From: an uncultured Collinsella sp.
Lineage (GTDB): Bacteria > Actinomycetota > Coriobacteriia > Coriobacteriales > Coriobacteriaceae
NCBI GenBank assembly: GCA_958372035.1
Contig: CATXML010000001.1
Location: forward strand, 1 to 24,755
Direction of reading: 5' to 3'
Length of the DNA stretch: 24,755 nt
Shown: positions 23,017 to 24,755 of the stretch, piece by piece
How positions within the stretch are numbered: position 1 is the stretch's first letter
How the letters are laid out: the number at the start of each line of letters is the position of its first letter
Position numbers and translations under genes: made by a program
Notes under the pieces: model-generated
Told to the model about the DNA's origin: nothing
Database searches by the model: none
What the model saw: the letters and a program-made list of their open reading frames with translations, nothing else

Positions 23017-23025
23017 TCTTTTTGG
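23007..23025. terminator. Weak bidirectional hairpin between convergent ppx and ATPase genes
   Basis: CCAAAA (23007-23012) and TTTTGG (23020-23025) can pair around a 7-nt loop, with an A run on one side and a T run on the other. The stem is short and AT-rich, so it would be a weak shared terminator. The gap between the two convergent stops is only 16 bp and overlaps both gene ends. Confidence 0.3.
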
Positions 23026-23032
23026 GACGGGG

Positions 23033-24337
23033 CTACTTTGTCAGCTTGTCGATCTGTCCAATCTCCCAAAGCGGAATATTGACGAGCATGTCCTCGTCTC
23101 TATATGCCGCCAGGGAGGTCCTCACGCAGCGCATGAGTTTGAATTTTTCGCAGGCTATTTTCAGACTCTTCGCTTTAAGGTTCTCCGCCGCCTTGACCTC
23201 AAGCGGAAGTACAGTCCCCATGTGATCGATAGCAAAATCGGTTTCGGCATTGCCAGAGCTAGATGACCAGTACGCGGGGATTTTGCCTTGCAGCAAGAGT
23301 TCCTGTGCGACGTATTGCTCGGTGAGCGAGCCCTTAAACTCAGTGAAAACAGCGGATCCGTTTAGGACGATGGTCGGTGGGAGGTTGGAGAGCGCGCCGA
23401 GGATGCCAGTGTCGATGCAAAACAGCTTGAAGCCCGAGAGGTCCTCATAGCTCGAAAGCGGTGCCCTGAGAGCGGAAACGCGCGGCACCTTATGAACGAT
23501 TCCGTAATCCATGAGCCACTGGAGACTCTCTTCAAAATCGCGTGCGCGCGCCCCGGGGCGAAGGGCTCCGTAGATGAACTTTTTATTTTCCTTTGCAAGC
23601 TGGCCGGGGAGGGATTTCCAAACCAGCCTCATGCGCTCGACGATGCGGGCGGGCGCATGTTTGCCAAAATCGGATTCGTAAGCCTCGATGATTTGTTGCT
23701 GAAGCCTGCGGGCTTCGATGAAATCGCGGGTCGCGGCAAAGGCGGAGACGACTTCGGGCATGCCGCCGACAACGAGGTATTCCTTGAGCAAGTGCTCGAG
23801 CTTTTCGGTAACGTTTGCCAGAAGATTCATGTCTGCGGCAAGGATGGCGTCGGCGAGCGGGTCGCCATCGACGGCGCGAACGAACTCGGTAAACCCCATG
23901 GGGCGCATGGTGAGCTGGTCGATTTTGCCGACGGGAAATGACTCGTTTTCGCGCCGGAGCGCGAGGCCCATATAGGAGCCGGCTGCGACGATATGGTATT
24001 CGGGCGCAAGCTCGTTGAAGTACTTGAGCGAGGTGATGCCGCGCGGCGCCTCTTGGATCTCGTCAAAGATGATGAGCGTGTCTGCCGGCGTTACGGTTCG
24101 CCCGCGAAGAAGCTCTATCTGGGAGATGATGCGCTTGGGGTCGAGGTCTCCATCGAACAGCGAGCGTGCGCTCGGCTCGAGCATAAAGTCAAAACGAATG
24201 ACGTTTCGATACTGTTGGCTCGCGAATTCGTTAAGAAGCCAAGTCTTTCCTGTCTGGCGGGCTCCTTTGAGCAAGAGGGGTTTGCGATTCGCCCTTGATT
24301 TCCAAGCGATAAGTTCACTCATAAGCTGTCGTTGCAT
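23033..24337 (-). CDS. AAA-family ATPase with C-terminal DUF4143 / PD-(D/E)XK-like domain
   Basis: This 434-residue protein has an N-terminal P-loop ATPase with Walker A GARQTGKT (25-32, Lys31), Walker B LIIFDEIQ (88-95) and a VAAGSYMGLAL sensor region. The C-terminal half fits DUF4143, ending in a nuclease-like core: ETDF (365-368) and LEVKAAE (379-385), with Asp367, Glu380 and Lys382 arranged like a PD-(D/E)XK site. Such ATPases are common in gut bacteria and archaea, often in variable loci; their role is unknown. ATG 24337 is chosen because GGGAGG lies 4 nt upstream. GC is visibly lower and codons more mixed than in neighbouring genes, suggesting transfer. Upstream lies an unusual repeat region. 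Confidence 0.88.
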   Translation of the reverse strand: MQRQLMSELIAWKSRANRKPLLLKGARQTGKTWLLNEFASQQYRNVIRFDFMLEPSARSLFDGDLDPKRIISQIELLRGRTVTPADTLIIFDEIQEAPRGITSLKYFNELAPEYHIVAAGSYMGLALRRENESFPVGKIDQLTMRPMGFTEFVRAVDGDPLADAILAADMNLLANVTEKLEHLLKEYLVVGGMPEVVSAFAATRDFIEARRLQQQIIEAYESDFGKHAPARIVERMRLVWKSLPGQLAKENKKFIYGALRPGARARDFEESLQWLMDYGIVHKVPRVSALRAPLSSYEDLSGFKLFCIDTGILGALSNLPPTIVLNGSAVFTEFKGSLTEQYVAQELLLQGKIPAYWSSSSGNAETDFAIDHMGTVLPLEVKAAENLKAKSLKIACEKFKLMRCVRTSLAAYRDEDMLVNIPLWEIGQIDKLTK

Positions 24338-24380
24338 ATTGCCTCCCAACCCTCTCGGCTAGTATAAGGCCATATGCGCG

Positions 24381-24476
24381 TTTCCCTTGGAAAATGTGCG
24401 AGACAACCACGTTTTTCCATCGAAAAATGTGCGAGACAACCACGTTCTTCCATCGAAAAATGTGGGAGTATCAACC
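24381..24476. repeat. 33-bp tandem repeat, about three units, each with a small hairpin
   Basis: AAAATGTG recurs at 24391, 24424 and 24457, an exact 33-bp period. Units 1 and 2 share ATGTGCGAGACAACCACG; unit 3 decays after ATGTG. Each unit begins with an inverted repeat: TTTCC/GGAAA in unit 1, TTTTTC/GAAAAA in unit 2 and TTCTTC/GAAAAA (one mismatch) in unit 3. The stem is kept although the bases differ between units 1 and 2. The array lies 44 bp upstream of the ATPase start. There are no unique spacers, so it is not CRISPR. Confidence 0.8.
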
Positions 24477-24547
24477 TAAGCTGCGGTGAAATAGTTCTTA
24501 AATAGGCTGGTAAACAGCATAAACAAGAACTAATCCACCGCAACTTA
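24477..24547. repeat. 71-nt imperfect inverted repeat with inner stem-loop, upstream of the ATPase gene
   Basis: Two 23-nt arms (24477-24499 and 24525-24547) are complementary except at three positions; read as minus-strand RNA two of the three become G-U pairs, leaving one mismatch. The 25-nt centre holds a further GCTG/CAGC stem with loop GTAAA. It abuts the tandem repeat array directly. It could be a structured leader or small RNA on the minus strand, or a palindromic mobile repeat. No T run follows the stem. Confidence 0.75.
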
Positions 24548-24565
24548 TCATCCGTGTCGGCATCC

Positions 24566-24605
24566 ACAAGAAACGAGCCCGCGTCTCCGGGGGACACGGG
24601 CTCGT
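24566..24605 (-). terminator. Intrinsic terminator for a minus-strand gene beyond the right edge
   Basis: ACGAGCCCG (24573-24581) and CGGGCTCGT (24597-24605) form a perfect 9-bp stem, with GTC/GAC pairing further inside. On the minus strand the stem runs into CGTTTCTTG, a modest T-rich tail, so the element most likely ends a transcript entering from the right. It also separates that transcript from the ATPase gene. Confidence 0.6.
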
Positions 24606-24755
24606 AAACAATGCGTGGTAGGGGCGGTGGGACGTCTGCGAATTTGCGCAGCAAATACGCACCGGCCTCGGTCGCCTGCCGGCGCCCTCGCCGGCACGCT
24701 ACAAACGCGCCCCCGTTTCTTAACGCGCGCCCCCACGCGGGGTGGGGCCCCCCCC
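24606..24755. other. Right-edge region without a recognisable gene
   Basis: No convincing gene is seen. It contains two further imperfect palindromes: TGCGAATTTGC / GCAAATACGCA around GCA (one mismatch), and TGCCGGC / GCCGGCA around GCCCTC. The final 50 bases become extremely G/C-homopolymeric and end in a run of eight C. That composition may mark a contig end rather than natural sequence. Reading frames crossing it are low-complexity Arg/Ala/Pro strings and are not credible. Confidence 0.5.

Noticed and set aside
24381..24476. CRISPR array
   Set aside because: Units are directly adjacent copies without unique spacers, only about three in number, and no cas gene is near.
24319..24654. 111-codon minus-strand frame containing an 11-residue repeat (HFSMEKRGCLA type)
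   Set aside because: The protein repeat is only a consequence of the 33-bp DNA repeat being a multiple of three. There is no ribosome site at its start and it runs through the inverted repeat, the terminator and into the ATPase start region.
24606..24755. tRNA or rRNA end near the right edge
   Set aside because: The region has palindromes, but no cloverleaf, no TTC-loop sequence and no conserved rRNA segment could be found on either strand.

Overview
The window is GC-rich with strongly G/C-biased third codon positions and dense Shine-Dalgarno-led genes. The gene content points to a gut Coriobacteriia actinobacterium, most likely Collinsella or a close relative: a mannose-family PTS, a split-order his operon with short-form HisG, and a mazG-eno-divIC-ppx neighbourhood. 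This placement is inference from gene content; there is no rRNA or other marker in the window to confirm it.

Layout. (1) 1-3696, plus strand: the tail of a probable SIS-domain sugar-phosphate enzyme, then a complete four-gene mannose-family PTS (EIIA, EIIB, EIIC, EIID), then a sugar phosphate isomerase/epimerase resembling the fructoselysine 3-epimerase FrlC. Together they look like an uptake and breakdown locus for a fructosamine (Amadori product). (2) 3866-12178, plus strand: a compact histidine operon, hisZ-hisG (one fused protein), hisD, hisC, hisB, hisH, hisA, hisF, hisI, a small unknown gene, hisE. A PHP-family histidinol phosphatase follows on the opposite strand (12204-13115) and would supply the one step missing from the operon. 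(3) 13236-17222, minus strand: a very large fused ABC exporter of CydD-CydC type, directly abutted by a cysteine-rich YgbA-family gene. (4) 17223-17606: an intergenic region with a perfect 17-bp inverted repeat. (5) 17607-23016, plus strand: an orphan LarC C-terminal domain, a YfcE-type phosphodiesterase, MazG, enolase, a DivIC/FtsB-like division protein and a Ppx/GppA phosphatase. (6) 23033-24337, minus strand: an AAA ATPase with a C-terminal DUF4143/PD-(D/E)XK-like domain, of lower GC and probably acquired. (7) 24338-24755: no convincing gene, but 33-bp tandem repeats, a 71-nt imperfect inverted repeat and an intrinsic terminator for a gene lying beyond the right edge.

The most interesting points are the putative fructosamine PTS locus, the HisZ-HisG fusion with a three-cysteine motif, the uncharacterised 75-residue protein inside the his operon, the translationally coupled ABC exporter/YgbA pair (a possible nitrosative-stress module), the orphan LarC2, and the structured repeats upstream of the DUF4143 ATPase. 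No rRNA, tRNA, CRISPR array, transposase or phage gene was seen.
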